From Urophycis tenuis (taxonomy: Eukaryota; Chordata; Actinopteri; Gadiformes; Phycidae): a DNA stretch of 64,000 nt. The stretch spans positions 14,975,849 to 15,039,848 of the forward strand of contig JAXIVH010000007.1 in assembly GCA_036785325.1 (NCBI GenBank), given 5' to 3'. The translations under genes were made by a program, and so were the position numbers. Numbering within the stretch: the stretch's first letter is position 1; every line of letters begins with the position of its first letter. A model generated the notes under the pieces. The model saw nothing but the letters and a program-made list of their open reading frames with translations, did not search any database and was not told where the DNA came from. This document shows positions 21,031 through 33,622 of this stretch, piece after piece.

Positions 21031-23325
21031 GTTTAGAATAGAATAGAATAGAAAAATACTTTATTAATCCCAAGCTGGGAAATTGCAATGTAACAGCAGC
21101 ATTAAAAATACACAGAATATATATACATTAAAGATATAAATATAAACTGAAACTAAATAAACTAAAATGTAAAATAAATATAATCTAATATAATCTAAAC
21201 TAAACTTATTTTAGTGCAAGTATTTTTGAACAGTGTACAGAATATAATACAGAATATAATTAAATGAAATGAAATGAAATATAAGGTGCAAGGAGTCTGT
21301 TGCAATAGTTATTGGCTGTTATTGTACAGTATAATGGAATGTGGTAGGAATGATTTCCTATATCTGTCCCTTCGACAGCGGAGCTGGAGCAGCCTGTGAG
21401 AGAAGGTGCTCCGCTGTCTGACCACTGTTAGATGGAGAGGGTGCTGATCATTGTCAATGATGGATAACAGTTTTTTCAGCATTCTCCTCTCCACCACAGA
21501 CTCAAAAGATTCTAGCCCGAGACCTAGCACAGAGCCAGCCTTCTTGATGATTTTATCAAGTCTTTTGGTGTCACTGGCTCTGGTGCTGCTGCCCCAACAC
21601 ACAGCAGCAAAGAAAATGGTACTAGCAACAACAGACTGGTAGAAGATCTCCAACATCTTACTGCACACGTTGAAAGATCTCAGCTTCCTCAGGAAATAGA
21701 GTCTGCTCATCCCCTTCTTGTATACAGCATCGGTGTTAGATTTCCAGTCCAGTCTGTTGCCGATCACCACCCCCAAGTATTTGTAGTCCTCCACCTCCTC
21801 CACCATGTCCCCCCTGATCAATAGTGGCTGTGGAGGCAACCTCTTAGTCCTCCCGAAGTCAATCACCATCTCTCTGGTCTTGTTGACATTCAGCCTCAAG
21901 TGATTCTGTTCGGACCACACCACAAAGTTGTCCACCAGTGTCCTGTACTCACCCTCCTCTCCACCTCTTATACACCCGACAACAGCTGCATCATCAGAGA
22001 ACTTTTGCAAGTGACATGACTCAGAGTTGTACTGAAAGTCAGTGGTGTACAAGGTGAAGAGGAAGGGAGAGAGCACAGTTCCCTGTGGAGCTCCTGTATC
22101 ACTGACCACCACATCAGACAGTACACTGCCCAGCCGGACAAACTGTGGCCTGCCTGTAAAGTAGTCAGTAATCCAGGAGATCATAGTGTCGTCAACACCC
22201 ATCCCCCGCAGCTTCTCACCCATCAGCAGAGGCTGAATGGTGTTGAAAGCACTTGAGAAATCAAAGAATGTGATCCTCACAGTGCCTCCCCCACCATCCA
22301 GATGCATATGGGCACGTTGCAGCAGGTAAATGACAGCATCATCGACTCCTACACGGGGCTGATAGGCAAATTGCAAGGGGTCCAGAAACATCCTCACCTG
22401 TGGCCTCAGCTGAGCTAAGACCAGTCTCTCCAGGACCTCCATCACATGCGATGTAAGGGCGACTAGTCTGTAGTCAGCCGGATCGGACGGCCTCGACTTC
22501 TTGGGAACTGGGACCAAGCAGGAGGTCTTCCACAGCAACAGGATTTTCTCCTGACTCAGGCTCAGGTTGTACAGATGTCCCAGTACAGGAGACAGCTGGC
22601 CTGCACAGGCCTTCAGAATCCTGGGTGAGATGCCATCAGGGCCTGCAGCCTTCCGCTGATGCAGCCTTTCCAACTGCCTCTTTACCTGGCCCGTAGTCAC
22701 TATTGGGCGGGGGTTGGTACAGATGTCATCATTGGAGGAGGAGGAGGGGGTGGGGGGGAAGTAGGAAGGGCAGATGGAGAGGTGTTGTACAGGAGAATGC
22801 TGGGGGGAGGGTCGAACCCTTTGGGACAGTGTGGGTGTGTGGGGGGATGGGGGTGGTGGAGGGGAATCAGGGGGTGAGCTAAACCTGTTGAAAAACTGGT
22901 TATACTGGTTAGCTCTGTCCAGGCTCTCAGATGTCTGCCTGTCTTTCCCCTTCATCCCTGTGATGTGCTTCATTCCCGCCCACACATCCCTCACACTGTT
23001 CTGTTGGAGCTTGGCCTCCAGCTTCCTCCTGTAGTTGTCTTTGCACGTCCTCAGCATCTCACGGAGTTCGTGCTGCACTCTCCTCTGCTCCTCCCTGTCT
23101 CCTGACCTGAAAGCCCTCTTCTTCTTGTTCAGGAGTGCCTTCAGGTCACTGGTAATCCAAGGCTTGTTGTTGGAGAAGCAGCGAACGGTCCGGGCTGGCA
23201 TGGTGGTGTCCTCGCAGAATCTTATATAGTCTGTTATACAGTCGGTCATGTTATTGATGTCCTCCCCATGTGGCTCACAGAGAACATCCCAGTCTGTCCC
23301 AAACAGTGCAGATGGAGGTAGTGAT
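21031..23325 (-). mobile_element. L2-clade LINE inserted antisense in the RLE-type LINE
   Basis: The 3' end is at 21031-21100: on the minus strand TTTCCCAGCTTGGGATTAAT, AAAG and a (TATTCTATTC)n tail. The element is 5'-truncated at about 23325, just downstream of the endonuclease domain. Confidence 0.85.
21309..23325 (-). CDS. L2 reverse transcriptase, long intact frame (5' truncated)
   Basis: An uninterrupted frame of about 670 codons; the first ATG is at 23249, but homology to other copies extends in frame to about 23320 (ALFGTDWDVL). It shows the linker (NNKPWITSDLKALLN, RDVWAGMKHITGMKG), a proline/serine-rich stretch, then RT: KAAGPDGISP, FFDFSSAFNT, GAPQGTVLSPFLFTLY and FSDDAAVVG (catalytic pair near 21990), YKYLGVVIGN, LYFLRKLRSFNV and the C-terminal domain ending RKSFLPHSIILYN. 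This is the best-preserved L2 RT in the window and implies a recent insertion. It lacks endonuclease, so it is not autonomous. Confidence 0.8.
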
Positions 23326-23329
23326 CATC

Positions 23330-25275
23330 GAGGTATTAAACGGTTACTCACAGTGGCATAACATGCAAGTGAAAAGTGTAAAGTGTAAACAGTATACATG
23401 TGCAAAAAAAGTAGTGCAAATAGAAGTAAGTGTGCAGGTGGTGCAGTAGTGCTCTAGTGCAGTATAACAGAATAACAGAATGGGTACAACAGATGAGTAT
23501 GGGTTGTATGGGTATGGGAGTGGGGGGTGCAATGGCAGTTAGGAATAAATAAATAAATAACATTACTATAAATAATAATATGTGTAGTATGTCCAGGGGG
23601 GGTGAGGTGTGGGGGTGCTGGATGTGCGGGGGGTGCATGTCCTTGGGGGGGTGGGGGGGGGGGGGCAGGTATTGGGTGGGCAGTGGTGAGTGTCTTTGGG
23701 GGGCGGGGGGGGGTCAAATGGGTCCAGGTCATGGGTGGGCAGGGGTGTATGTCCTTGGGGGGGGGGGGGGGGCGGCAATGTTCATGTGGGTTTGGAGTTC
23801 AGGAGGCTGACAGCTTGGGGGAAAAAGCTTCCCCTGCACCTGGTGGTCCGGGTGCCCAGAGACCTGTAGCGCTTTCCAGAGGGGAGGAGGGTGAACAGTC
23901 TATGGTTGGGGAGAGAGCTGTCCTTTGCGATGCTGCGCGCCTTACGCAGGCACCGCTTCCTCTGGACAGCCTCGATGGAGGGGAGTGGGGAACCGGTGAT
24001 GCGTTGGGCGATTTTCACCACCCTCTGCAGTGCTTTCCGGTCCGAGGCGGAGCAGTTACCATACCACACTGTGACACAGTTGGTTAGTACGCTCTCGATG
24101 GTGCTGCGGTAGAAGTTCACCAGGATCTGAGGAGACAGGTGGGCTTTTTTTAGTCTCCTCAAGAAGGCGCTGGTGAGCCTTCTTGATTAGGGCAGTGGTG
24201 TTGAGGGACCAGGATAGACTGTCGGAGATGTGGACTCCCAGAAACTTAAAGTTGGATACCCGCTCAACCTCCGTCCCGTTAATGTGGAGGGGAGTGTGCG
24301 TGCCACCTTTTGTTTTCCTGTAGTCCACGATGATCTCCTTGGTCTTCGTGGCGTTGAGGGACAGGTTGTTGTCGGCGCACCACGCAGCTAGGCACTGAAC
24401 CTCCTCCCTGTACGCTGACTCATCGTTGTTGCTGATGAGGCCTATCACCGTTGTGTCGTCTGCAAACTTCACAATGGTGTTTGAACCATGTGTCGGTGTG
24501 CAGTCGTGGGTGAAGAGAGAGTACAGGAGAGGGCTCAGCACACAGCCCTGCGGAACGCCAGTGTTCAGGGTGAGGGTGGAGGAAGTGTGACCGTTGATCC
24601 TAACAGACTGCGGTCTGTTGGTCAGGAAGTCCAGTATCCAGTTACGGAGGGAGGGGGCAATGTTCAGATCACGGAGTTTGGTGATCAGTTTGGAGGGGTT
24701 GATGGTGTTGAATGCTGAACTGAAGTCAATGAACAGCATTCTAACATATGTATGGCTTTTGTCCAGGTGGGAGAGGGCGGAGTGCAGTGCCGTGGAAATG
24801 GCATCCTCTGTACTCCTATTCTGGCGGTAGGCAAATTGGAAGGGGTCCAGTGTGGGTGGTAGACAGGTTTTGATGTGACCCAGGACCAGCCTCTCGAAGC
24901 ACTTCGCGATGATGGGGGTAAGCGCGACTGGGCGGAAGTCATTGAGGTCAACTGCAGTGGAGTGTTTGGGCACTGGCACGATGGTGGTGGATTTGAGGCA
25001 TTCAGGGACAGTTGCTTGGGCTAGTGACAGGTTGAAGATGTCAGTCCAGACCTCAGTCAGCTGCTCTGCGCAGGCCCTGTAGACACGTCCGGGGACGCCA
25101 TCAGGACCAGCTGCCTTCCGTGGATTGATCCTGCTCAGTGCTGCAAACACATCGGAGGGGGAGAGTGTGAGGGGTTGGTGGCCTGCAGGGAGCACCTCCT
25201 TGATGGCCACCTCCTTGTTGTCTGTGTCAAAGCGCCCATAGAAGAGGTTGAGTTCTTCAGGTAGGGAGGTGTCGC
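23330..25275 (-). mobile_element. CR1/L2/Rex-group LINE fragment, antisense
   Basis: The minus-strand frame 24056-25303 carries RT: NPRKAAGPDGVPGRVYRACA, FIDFSSAFNT, GVPQGCVLSPLLYSLF, FADDTTVIG (catalytic pair near 24460), FKFLGVHISDSLSW. A frameshift near 24140 moves to a second frame (23782-24162) with ESVLTNCVTVWYGN, LPSGKRYRSL and FFPQAVSLLN. A G-rich and AT-rich 3' UTR remnant runs to about 23330, where it abuts the 5' end of the L2 copy; the true 3' tail is not found. It is a different family from the neighbouring L2 and closer to the LINE at 395-1790. Confidence 0.75.
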
Positions 25276-26299
25276 AGTCACTTCCGCCCAGTCCGCACTT
25301 CAATCCCCGCTAAGGAGACTTTGGTGTCACTCGAGTCTCTGTACAGCAGCACCTCTCTCACACGGGTAACCATGAATTCCTCTGACAGACTACTGAAGGG
25401 AAGTCGCAGCTTGTTCTTATGCCCATACAAGGCTATGCTGCTGAGGCTTCTTGGTAGGCCCAACCACCTGCGAAGGAAGCTACTTACCTTACGCTCGAAG
25501 CCCTCAACGGTCGTTAGTGGGACATCGTAGACCAGTAGTGGCCAGAGGAGGCGTGGCAGGATGCGATGCTGATATATCCATGCTTTATACTTACCTGGCA
25601 GCCCTGACTTATCCACCGCCACTAGCCAGTTACCCAGTTCTCTGCTGGTCGCCTTGAGCGCTGCTTTGTCCCTCAGGGTGCCATCAAAGATCTTCCCCAG
25701 GCTCTTCACTGGCTCCTCTGAAACCGATGGAATCTGGACACCTCCCAGCGAGAACCGGAACTTGTCTGTAACCTTCCCCTTCTTCACCACCAGGGAATGG
25801 GACTTAGCAGGCTTAAAGCCCATACGCGCCCAGTTAATGAGCCGCTCAAGGCCTTGGAGAACCCACCTACAGCCTGGAGCTGATGTTGTAGTAACTGTCA
25901 GGTCATCCATAAAAGCTCTGATGGGAGGCTGCCGCACACCTGGCTTGGTGAGCGGTCCTCTGCACCTCCGCTGACTTAACAAGCATGTTCATGGCCAAGG
26001 CAAACAAAATCACTGAGACTGTACACCCAGTGATTATGCCTTTCTCCAGCCGATGTGATGCTGATGTTACTGTTCCCGAGGTGACTCTCAAACTGAAAGA
26101 GTTGTAATAGTCCAGTATGAGGTCCCTGATCTTGCCTGGAACATGATGCCGGTCAAGCGAGGTCTCCACCAGTTTGTGAGGAATTGACCCGTAAGCATTA
26201 GACAGGTCAAGCCACAAAACTGCCAGGTTCCCATTGCCCTCCCGGGCCTCCCGGATGAGCTGAGTAACAACTCCCGTGTGCTCAATGCACATGTGATGC

Positions 26300-27827
26300 G
26301 TGGACGTCTGTAGCCACCGAATCATTTGTTACGGTAACTGCGCATTTCATAACCGATGAGTGGGAGTTGAAAGCACACGTGCTTCAAACAAGAGCAATGA
26401 ATGAAAGCCACACGGGTGCTAAGCAGTGCTGTAAATGAATGGAACATCGCAAAGAAAGAAGTTGTTGTAGTTACAGACAACGCAGCTAATATGGTTGTCG
26501 CTGCCCAGCTGGGTAACTTCAGCCATCTGAAATGCTACGCCCACACGCTGAACCTTGCGGCTCAACGTGCCCTGAAGGTGCCTAGTGTGGCAAGACTGCT
26601 AGGGAGAGTGAGACGCATCGGCACTTTTTTCCACCGCAGCACCGTCGGTGCACAACAGCTTAAAGAGAACCAGAGGCTGCTTAACCTCTCCAAGCACAAA
26701 CTGAAGGTGGACTGCTGTACTAGATGGAACAGTGCCTTTGAGATGGTGAGCAGGTTTTTGGAGCAACAGCCTGCCATCACCGCCACACTCCTCTCCCCTC
26801 AGGTGAGAAGATCAGAGAAAGACCTATGCACACTCAGTGAGGCTGATGTCACAAATGCTGAGGATGTCATGGCAGCCCTCAGGCCCCTGAAGGATGCAAC
26901 ATGTCAGCAGAGAGAAGCCCCACCATTTCTCTAATTGCTCCTCTGCAAGCTAAACTCCTCAATGAGACAAAGGACAGTCCTGGGGTGTCTACACTGGTCA
27001 GGGAGATAAAGAGAGCCATACATGAGGACCTCAGCAAGAGATACAGCAGCGAGCAGGAGAAGCAAACTCTTCAGATAGCTGCTGCTCTCGACCCTCGCTT
27101 TAAAAGCCTGCCCTTCCTGTCGGAGGAGGACAGAGAGGAGACCTATGACAGAGTGACTGTTGAGGCTGCTGCACAACTACAGGTAATTCTGCAATTTTTA
27201 TTACATATTATTATATAATATTCCCTGTAAAGTGTTACTCTGTGCATAATATAACATTTATTTATTTTGTACATAATTCAATTTGTAATCCAATATATCA
27301 AATTCAATCATTTGTATCAAATGTCAATTTAACAATGAAGTTGTGATAAACATTTGAGCTTTTTTGTTTACCCGTTTACCTCATTATGTGTTTACCGACA
27401 GCAAAATGAGCGAGAGGATGAGCGAGTGGACAAGGAACAAACACCTGCTGCAGGGGAAGAGGACCCACCAAACATGGAGATGGAAGAGGAACACAGAGCT
27501 TTGCCATCTTCCCTGTTGGAGGATCTGCTGGGGAAGCACTTCACTCAAGCCGAAAGGCAGCCACAGCCCCGATCTGCCTACGCCAGGGCTCAAGAAGAAG
27601 TTAACAAGTACTGTACTAGTACTCCAGCTCTCCGTCTCTCTGAGGACCCTCTTGACTGGTGGGCAAGGAATGCAGTACATTTTCCTCTTATTTCCCGGCT
27701 TGCCAAGAGGTACCTATGTATTCCAGGGACCAGTGTTGCTGCAGAACAAGTTTTTTCGACTGCAGGAGACATAGTCACCGCACAGCGCAGCACACTCTCA
27801 TCTGAGCATGTGGATCAACTCCTGTAA
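26300..27827 (+). pseudogene. hAT transposase, catalytic core and C-terminal dimerisation region
   Basis: The frame resumes after the LINE with WTSVATESFVTVTAHFITDEW, breaks by a small deletion near 26400, and continues as VVVVTDNAANMVVAA (catalytic Asp region), CYAHTLNLAAQRAL and CCTRWNSAFEMVSRFLEQ, typical of the RNase H-like core of hAT enzymes. A 1-nt-type frameshift near 26900 leads into ISLIAPLQAKLL and AAALDPRFKSL. A splice donor (CAG|GTAATT) at 27183 and an acceptor (ACAG) at about 27403 join it to the last exon, which has DPLDWWARN, FPLISRLAKRYLCIPGTSVA and EQVFSTAGDIVT, the hAT C-terminal dimerisation domain, and stops at 27827. At least two frameshifts make it inactive. Confidence 0.85.
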
Positions 27828-30577
27828 ATACAAGAACATGGAATTTTCTCACTAGCTAAGCACACTTGACCTATCCTGCATATTGTTGAGGTTCGGATGC
27901 AAAAGAACTTGAGTTTTTTTTATTTGTACCTCAGGGAAATTCGTTCATGTTTACACGTTCATGTTTACACAACTTAAAAAGAAGAAAAGCACTTTTGAGC
28001 CTTTTGTACTGAAGTAGTAGTACACATTGTCTTCCATTTAAACCTGAGCGCACTTTTGAGTGCTTAAAAACAATATTTTTTCTACAAAATGCTACCATTT
28101 ATTTGATTGAAGATTGAATGTACTGTTAAGCTGCTGATGCAAAATGAGACTTGAGTATTTTATTTACTGTTTTGAGCTGTTGGTACTGAAGTAGTAGTTC
28201 ATTTAAGCCTGAGAGCACTTTTGTTTTATTTGTAACTAACATATGAAACACTAAAAGCAGCAAAAAAAACCTTGAGCTGTAGGCCTACACCAAAGTTCAA
28301 ATCATGCATTTTCATTCCAATGGATATTTCCATAAAGGTTAATAAAATATAATGGAAATTAATTCAACTCTTTGTTTCTTATTACAAATGCACTGTTTTT
28401 TGAACTGCAAGTGATGAATGCTCATTCAGTGAGACAAAAAGAAATGTGGAAAATCAATATACATAAATTAAAAATGCATCAATAATCGTTTTATAATCGA
28501 ATCGTAGCCCCTGAATCGTAATCGTAATCGAATCATGAGGTGCCCCAAGATTCCCACCCCTATTTGATACTGCGGCCCCTGCCCCTCCCCCACATGACCC
28601 TGCTGCTACTGCTGCTGGCAGCCCAACAACCAGTGCCACTCCGCCTCCCCCTCCTTCTCCCCCTCCTTATACCGCCCTCCTGCCTCTCACCACCTCTATT
28701 CACTACCGGACACTTCACACCTACACACTGCCCCACCCCTCCCCCCTGCTCTGCATACTGTCCTCCACTTCCTCAGGACCCTATCCCTCCCCCCACGGAC
28801 ACCTCTACAGTGTCCTTCACGCCTGAACTGGTGAGAAGACAACTGATTAGACTCCACTCTGGCAAAGCGGCGGGCCCTGATGGTGTGTTCCCCAGGGTAC
28901 TTAAAGCCTGTGCCCCCCAGCTGTGTGGAGTTCTTAATCATGTCTTCAACCTGAGCCTGCACCTCCAGAAGGTCCCTCTGATGTGGAAGACGTCCTGCCT
29001 CGTTCCTGTCCCAAAGACGCTGCGTCCCAGCAGCCCTCAGGACTACAGACCGGTGGCTTTGACGTCACATATCATGAAGACCATGGAGAGGCTTGTCTTG
29101 GAGCAGCTCAGGCCTATGGTCAAACCCTTCTCGGACCAGCTGCACTTCCCCTTCCAGCCCCGCCTGGGAGTCGAGGACTGCATCATCTACCTGCTGAACA
29201 AAGTCTACTCACATCTGGACAAGCCGGCGAGCACTGTGAGAGTCATATTCTTTGACTTCTCCAGTGCTTTCAACACCTTACGGCCGGGTCTCCTAGGTGA
29301 GAAGATGGCAGCGATGCAGGTGGAAGCCCCTTGGTGTCCTGGATTGTTGACTACCTGATGGGCAGACCACAGTTTATACGTCTACAGAACTGTGTATCTG
29401 ACAGGGTGGTTAGAAACCCTGGGGCCCCACAAGGGACGGTCCTTTCTCCCTTCCTCTTCACCCTCTACACCTCAGACTTCAGCTACTGCACTGAGTCCTG
29501 CCACCTTCAGAAGTTTTCTGATGACTCTGCAATAGTTGGCTGTATTGAGGGGGGTGACGAGGATGAGTATAGGACTGTTGTGGGCAACTTTGTCTCTTGG
29601 TGTGAGCTGAACCATCTACAGCTCAATGCTACCAAGACAAAGGAGCTCATTGTGGACCTAAGGAGGGTCAAAACACCGGTGGGCCCTGTGTTCATCCAGG
29701 GGGTTCCAGTCGACACTGTTGATGAGTACAAGTACCTGGGGGTGTACTTCAACAACAAGTTGGACTGGACCAGGAACACAGAGGCCGTCTACAAGAAGGG
29801 CCAAAGCCGACTATTTTTCTGAGGAGGCTAAGGTCCTTCAACATCTGCAGGACAATGCTGAGGATGTTCTATGAGTCTGTGGTTGCCAGTGCAATCTTCT
29901 TCGCTGTCACATGCTGGGGCAGTGGGATGAGGGTTGCGGACACCAATAGACTCAATAGACTCATCAAGAGGGCTGGTGATGTAGTGGGTGAGGAATTGGA
30001 CACTCTGACTACCGTGGCAGATAGGAGGATACTGTCCAGGCTACGGACTATCATGGACAATGCCTCTCACCCTCTCTTTTCCACCCTGGCTCAGCGGAGG
30101 AGTACCTTCAGCAGAAGACTCCTCTCACTGAGATGCACCACAGAGCGACATAGGAAATCATTCCTGCCTGTGGTGATCAAACTGTACAATTTGTCACTGT
30201 CATCTGCATAACAGGTTTTCCATTCTTATTGCACAACTGTAATTTCATTTCACTGTAATTTCATTTTACTACACAACTGGTCATCCCTCTGCACAACTGG
30301 TCGTACAAAACATGCTACATCCTTGTGTATGCTACGTATGTACATTTATGTATGTATATTTATGTATATTTATGTATTTTAATTTCTTTATGTATATTTT
30401 GTATATTTCCTTACAACATTTATATTTTACATAGGTTTACATTATATATTTACATAATCTAACACTACTATACGTAGAGTGTCTGTCTCCTCTTCTTTTC
30501 TTTCCTGGAGTATTGTGACGAATGCAATTTCCCTCAGGGATCATTAAAGTATGTCTGTCTGTCTGTCTGTCTGCCTC

Positions 30578-31473
30578 CATACAGTGAAAACAATAGAGGA
30601 CCCCGAGGCCTCCGTACAGTGAAAACAATAGAGGACCCCGAGGCCTCCGGACAGTGAAAACAATAGAGGACCCTGAGGCCTCCGTACAGTGAAAACAATA
30701 GAGGACCCCGAGGCCTCCGTACAGTGAAAACAATAGAGGACCCCGAGGCCTCCGTACAGTGAAAACAATAGAGGACCCCGAGGCCTCCGTACAGTGAAAA
30801 CAATAGAGGACCCCGAGGCCTCCGTACAGTGAAAACAATAGAGGACCCCGAGGCCTCCGTACAGTGAAAACAATAGAGGACCCCGAGGCCTCCGTACAGT
30901 GAAAACAATAGAGGACCCCGAGGCCTCCGTACAGTGAAAACAATAGAGGACCCCGAGGCCTCCGTACAGTGAAAACAATAGAGGACCCTGAGGCCTCCGT
31001 ACAGTGAAAACAATAGAGGACCCCGAGGCCTCCGTACAGTGAAAACAATAGAGGACCCTGAGGCCTCCGTACAGTGAAAACAATAGAGGACCCCGAGGCC
31101 TCCATACAGTGAAAACAATAGAGGACCCCGAGGCCTCCGTACAGTGAAAACAATAGAGGACCCTGAGGCCTCCGTACAGTGAAAACAATAGAGGACCCCG
31201 AGGCCTCCGTACAGTGAAAACAATAGAGGACACTGAGGCCTCCGTACAGTGAAAACAATAGAGGACCCCGAGGCCTCCGTACAGTGAAAACAATAGAGGA
31301 CCCTGAGGCCTCCGTACAGTGAAAACAATAGAGGACCCTGAGGCCTCCGTACAGTGAAAACAATAGAGGACCCTGAGGCCTCCGTACAATGAAAACAATA
31401 GAGGACCCCGAGGCCTCCGTACAGTGAAAACAATAGAGGACACTGAGGCCTCCATACAGTGAAAACAATAGAG
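30578..31473. repeat. 35-bp minisatellite, right half (about 25 copies)
   Basis: Same unit as 16440-17165. It starts in mid-unit (GCCTCCATACAG) directly after the (GTCT)n tail of the L2 copy and ends at ACAATAGAG, after which single-copy sequence begins. The left half ends in GAGGACCCTGAGGC, so the two halves join in phase to make one array of about 46 units. Confidence 0.95.
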
Positions 31474-31954
31474 AGCAAAAGTAAGTAAAGACTCACGAAA
31501 GCCATTAATAAGGATAATATGTTGGATTAATCTCATAGATACCAGGGCGTCTCTGAAAGCTACTTTGACTAAATGAAAATGGCCGAGGGCTACTTGTTTA
31601 TTCTCATAGTTTATTTCAACCCAAACAATAGGAATGAGCGTGTTTTGCCTGATTATTTACAAAATGTTGGTGTCCACAACTCACATTTTTCATTAAAACA
31701 TCACATTATGGTTCGTGAAACAAAACTCTGTTTCCCACTCTTCATGAAAATAGAATGTTTTTAGCCTCTTACTGGTTAGTACCTGCCGAGACTCATCAAA
31801 CTTGACAGCAGCACGACTCTTTGACTTAACTAATTGGCAAATAATCACTTTGTGTAAGAAGGGGGCGGAATGGATTGATTATAATGAACTCTTTGGCCAG
31901 CTTCTTGGAAAGGGGTTGCAAGCTACTGGTAGTTCGCAAGGGACGCCTTGCAGA
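31474..31954. other. Unassigned sequence right of the minisatellite
   Basis: No protein-like frame, terminus or tandem repeat is seen. This and 16381-16440 are candidates for the original flanks of the minisatellite. Confidence 0.4.
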
Positions 31955-33422
31955 CAGTGACGTGCGGTGAGGTTCATGGCTGGTGAGGCTCCTTTGGAGC
32001 CTTTGGAGTCAGTGCTACAAGAACTCAAAAGACTATTCAATTGGAAGCATGCATATTTGAACACTGTTAATGTTTTAAATTTCATCAGCATTCATCTCTC
32101 TCTCACTCACACAGGAACATATTTGGCCTATAAAGAACATTTATTTTGCAGTGGCAAGAGACAATGATAGAGGACATTTTCTCTGCACCCTCCATGTGTT
32201 CTAAACAATTCACACTCATTCTAAACAAATAAAAGTATAGAGTGGTGTACAACAGAATTTCAATTTGGACCCTCAGTGAATTTTGTTGTTGTTTTTAAAA
32301 CGTTTGATTCTGGTGCATAAACCATTTTAATACAGGTTGCTCATCAAGAGGACAACAAGACAAGCAAGAGAACAATTCACTTAAGGTCAAAATTTTGTTT
32401 TCGAACACTTTTTGGGTTAGTTTCATCACATTTTTTAATCATGTTGAAAACCATTTGTGGTCTTACCTTTATTTGTATATGAAGTCCATACACCTATCCT
32501 TCAGGGAAAAGCTCTGTTACTTTGTTGTATGAGTCAGTCCTCTTTTCTCAGCAAAAGCATGTAAGAGCTCTCCATAGTTGTCTCGATTAGAAAAGCTTGG
32601 CCTCTCAGCAGGTTGCGTTCATGAGGTCTTTTAATGTCTCTGGTTTTCCTTTAGCTTAGCATTGTGGATGCTAATGTTTAGTGTCGTTGTTCATTCAATG
32701 CCAAATCCATCCTTGGGGTTCCAAACGTTTTTAAAGCAATCTGGCTTTGAATGTGAGTGGTCGATCTGTCATGTTTGTTGAGGCTCCTTGGTAAATGTTT
32801 CATGTCACAGTATCCTGAGTTAGTCCAGAAGTTATCACAGGTTGAGAACTAAAGAGAAAAGCAGTAATGTAAAGTAATAAGTAATAAAGTAATAAAGTAA
32901 ACTAGAGTTCAAAAATTCCCTCGAGGGAAATTTTGATGTGCACGGATGACGCTACCAGTGTGAACCTCTATCAGAGTCACAGCCGTTTGAGTAATGGTGC
33001 TGATCCCAAAAACAGCAGTCAACAAACTGAACGTCATGAAACAGGGAAATGTAAGGAAGCCAACATGTCCTGAACATTCGCCTCCAAACCCTATCTAATA
33101 GCAATAACATGTAATGAAACAGAATGCCAGAATGTCGCAATGCATTCTGGGAAACACTCCCCCAACACGTTACAAAACACGCTACTATCCACGATTTCCT
33201 CAGGCAAGTACAACAACTTGAACTGATAATACAAGAAAACACAAAAGCATTAACCTAATTTACACAAAATAGAAACAACATTTAATTTGATTTGTGTCCG
33301 ATGACGAGAGAGACGCTAGATGGTAACCATGGCAACGGAGACTCGATATCTCACAGTTTATTTATCAACGACAAGACAGACAGATCTCACTGCCCATCAC
33401 TGATCAACTGCTGCGGTCGGGA
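31955..33422. mobile_element. Possible nonautonomous hAT element start, then unassigned sequence
   Basis: The string CAGTGACGTGCGGTGAGG at 31955 is a familiar terminus of nonautonomous hAT elements in fishes. I cannot find the matching inverted end, so the extent is unknown. The remainder of the stretch has no coding motifs. At 33284-33312 a block GATTTGTGTCCGATGACGAG recurs at 33666-33690. Confidence 0.3.
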
Positions 33423-33424
33423 CG

Positions 33425-33499
<75 letters not shown>
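33423..33499. repeat. (TG)n microsatellite
   Basis: About 38 nearly uninterrupted TG dinucleotides, with early CG interruptions. Confidence 0.98.
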
Positions 33500-33500
<1 letters not shown>

Positions 33501-33622
33501 ACTCAATGTTATGAATTAAAATGACAGTTTTGCAAGCACCCACACACGCAAGCACGCGCAATGTCTACAGAGACGTTGAGGTTAGGGTTAGTGTTAGGTT
33601 TACTTTACATTCACATTTAATT

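Larger units (their letters stand above)
20222..26299 (-). mobile_element. Non-LTR retrotransposon with a C-terminal endonuclease-like domain, antisense in the hAT, itself interrupted
   Basis: Reading down from 26299, RT begins at a CIEHTGVVTQLIREA block, then WLDLSNAYGSIPHKL (first Asp), AFMDDLTVTT (catalytic pair near 25915), WARMGFKPAKS, SLGKIFD, LPRLLWPLLVYDVPL, LGLPRSL and a final EVRTGRK near 25280. After a 4.2-kb interruption the C-terminal part resumes at 21030 with CQRRGSLEHILSCCPKALG (a CCHC-like knuckle) and RPDLVLMSES, LLELTVPWEDR, RKRAKYEEL at 20364-20927. The PD...ELTVPW pattern is a restriction-like endonuclease fold, as in R2/NeSL/Hero-type elements. One frameshift lies near 25925. 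About 100 codons between the two halves are missing. Confidence 0.7.
18317..28562 (+). mobile_element. hAT transposon, 10.2 kb including nested insertions
   Basis: The termini are TAGAGGTGGGGGAA and, inverted, TAGGGGTGGGAATC. Exact 8-bp duplications TTTGATAC lie at 18309-18316 and 28563-28570. Subterminal sequence at both ends is full of CGATTC repeats. The transposase gene is spread over 18522-18949, 20122-20221 and 26300-27827, interrupted by a second hAT and a long antisense LINE. Without those inserts it is about 3 kb, a normal size for an autonomous hAT. Confidence 0.9.
17166..30577 (+). mobile_element. L2-clade LINE inserted in the 35-bp minisatellite; carries all elements to 30577
   Basis: The left part (17166-17208 plus 17596-18316) encodes the endonuclease C-terminus (SGDFNHVT) and linker (NNKPWITKDIKAI, RDVWSGMRTITGF, NLFFNRFDT). 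The right part (28563-30200) encodes RT: SGKAAGPDGV, FFDFSSAFNT, APQGTVLSPF, FSDDSAIVG near 29520, KYLGVYFNN, then the C-terminal half. The 3' end at 30525-30577 is TTTCCCTCAGGGATCATTAA and (GTCT)n. Frameshifts near 17755, 29322 and 29820 make it a pseudogene. It is interrupted by a solo LTR (17209-17595) and a 10.2-kb hAT element (18317-28562). Both flanks are the same minisatellite. Confidence 0.85.
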
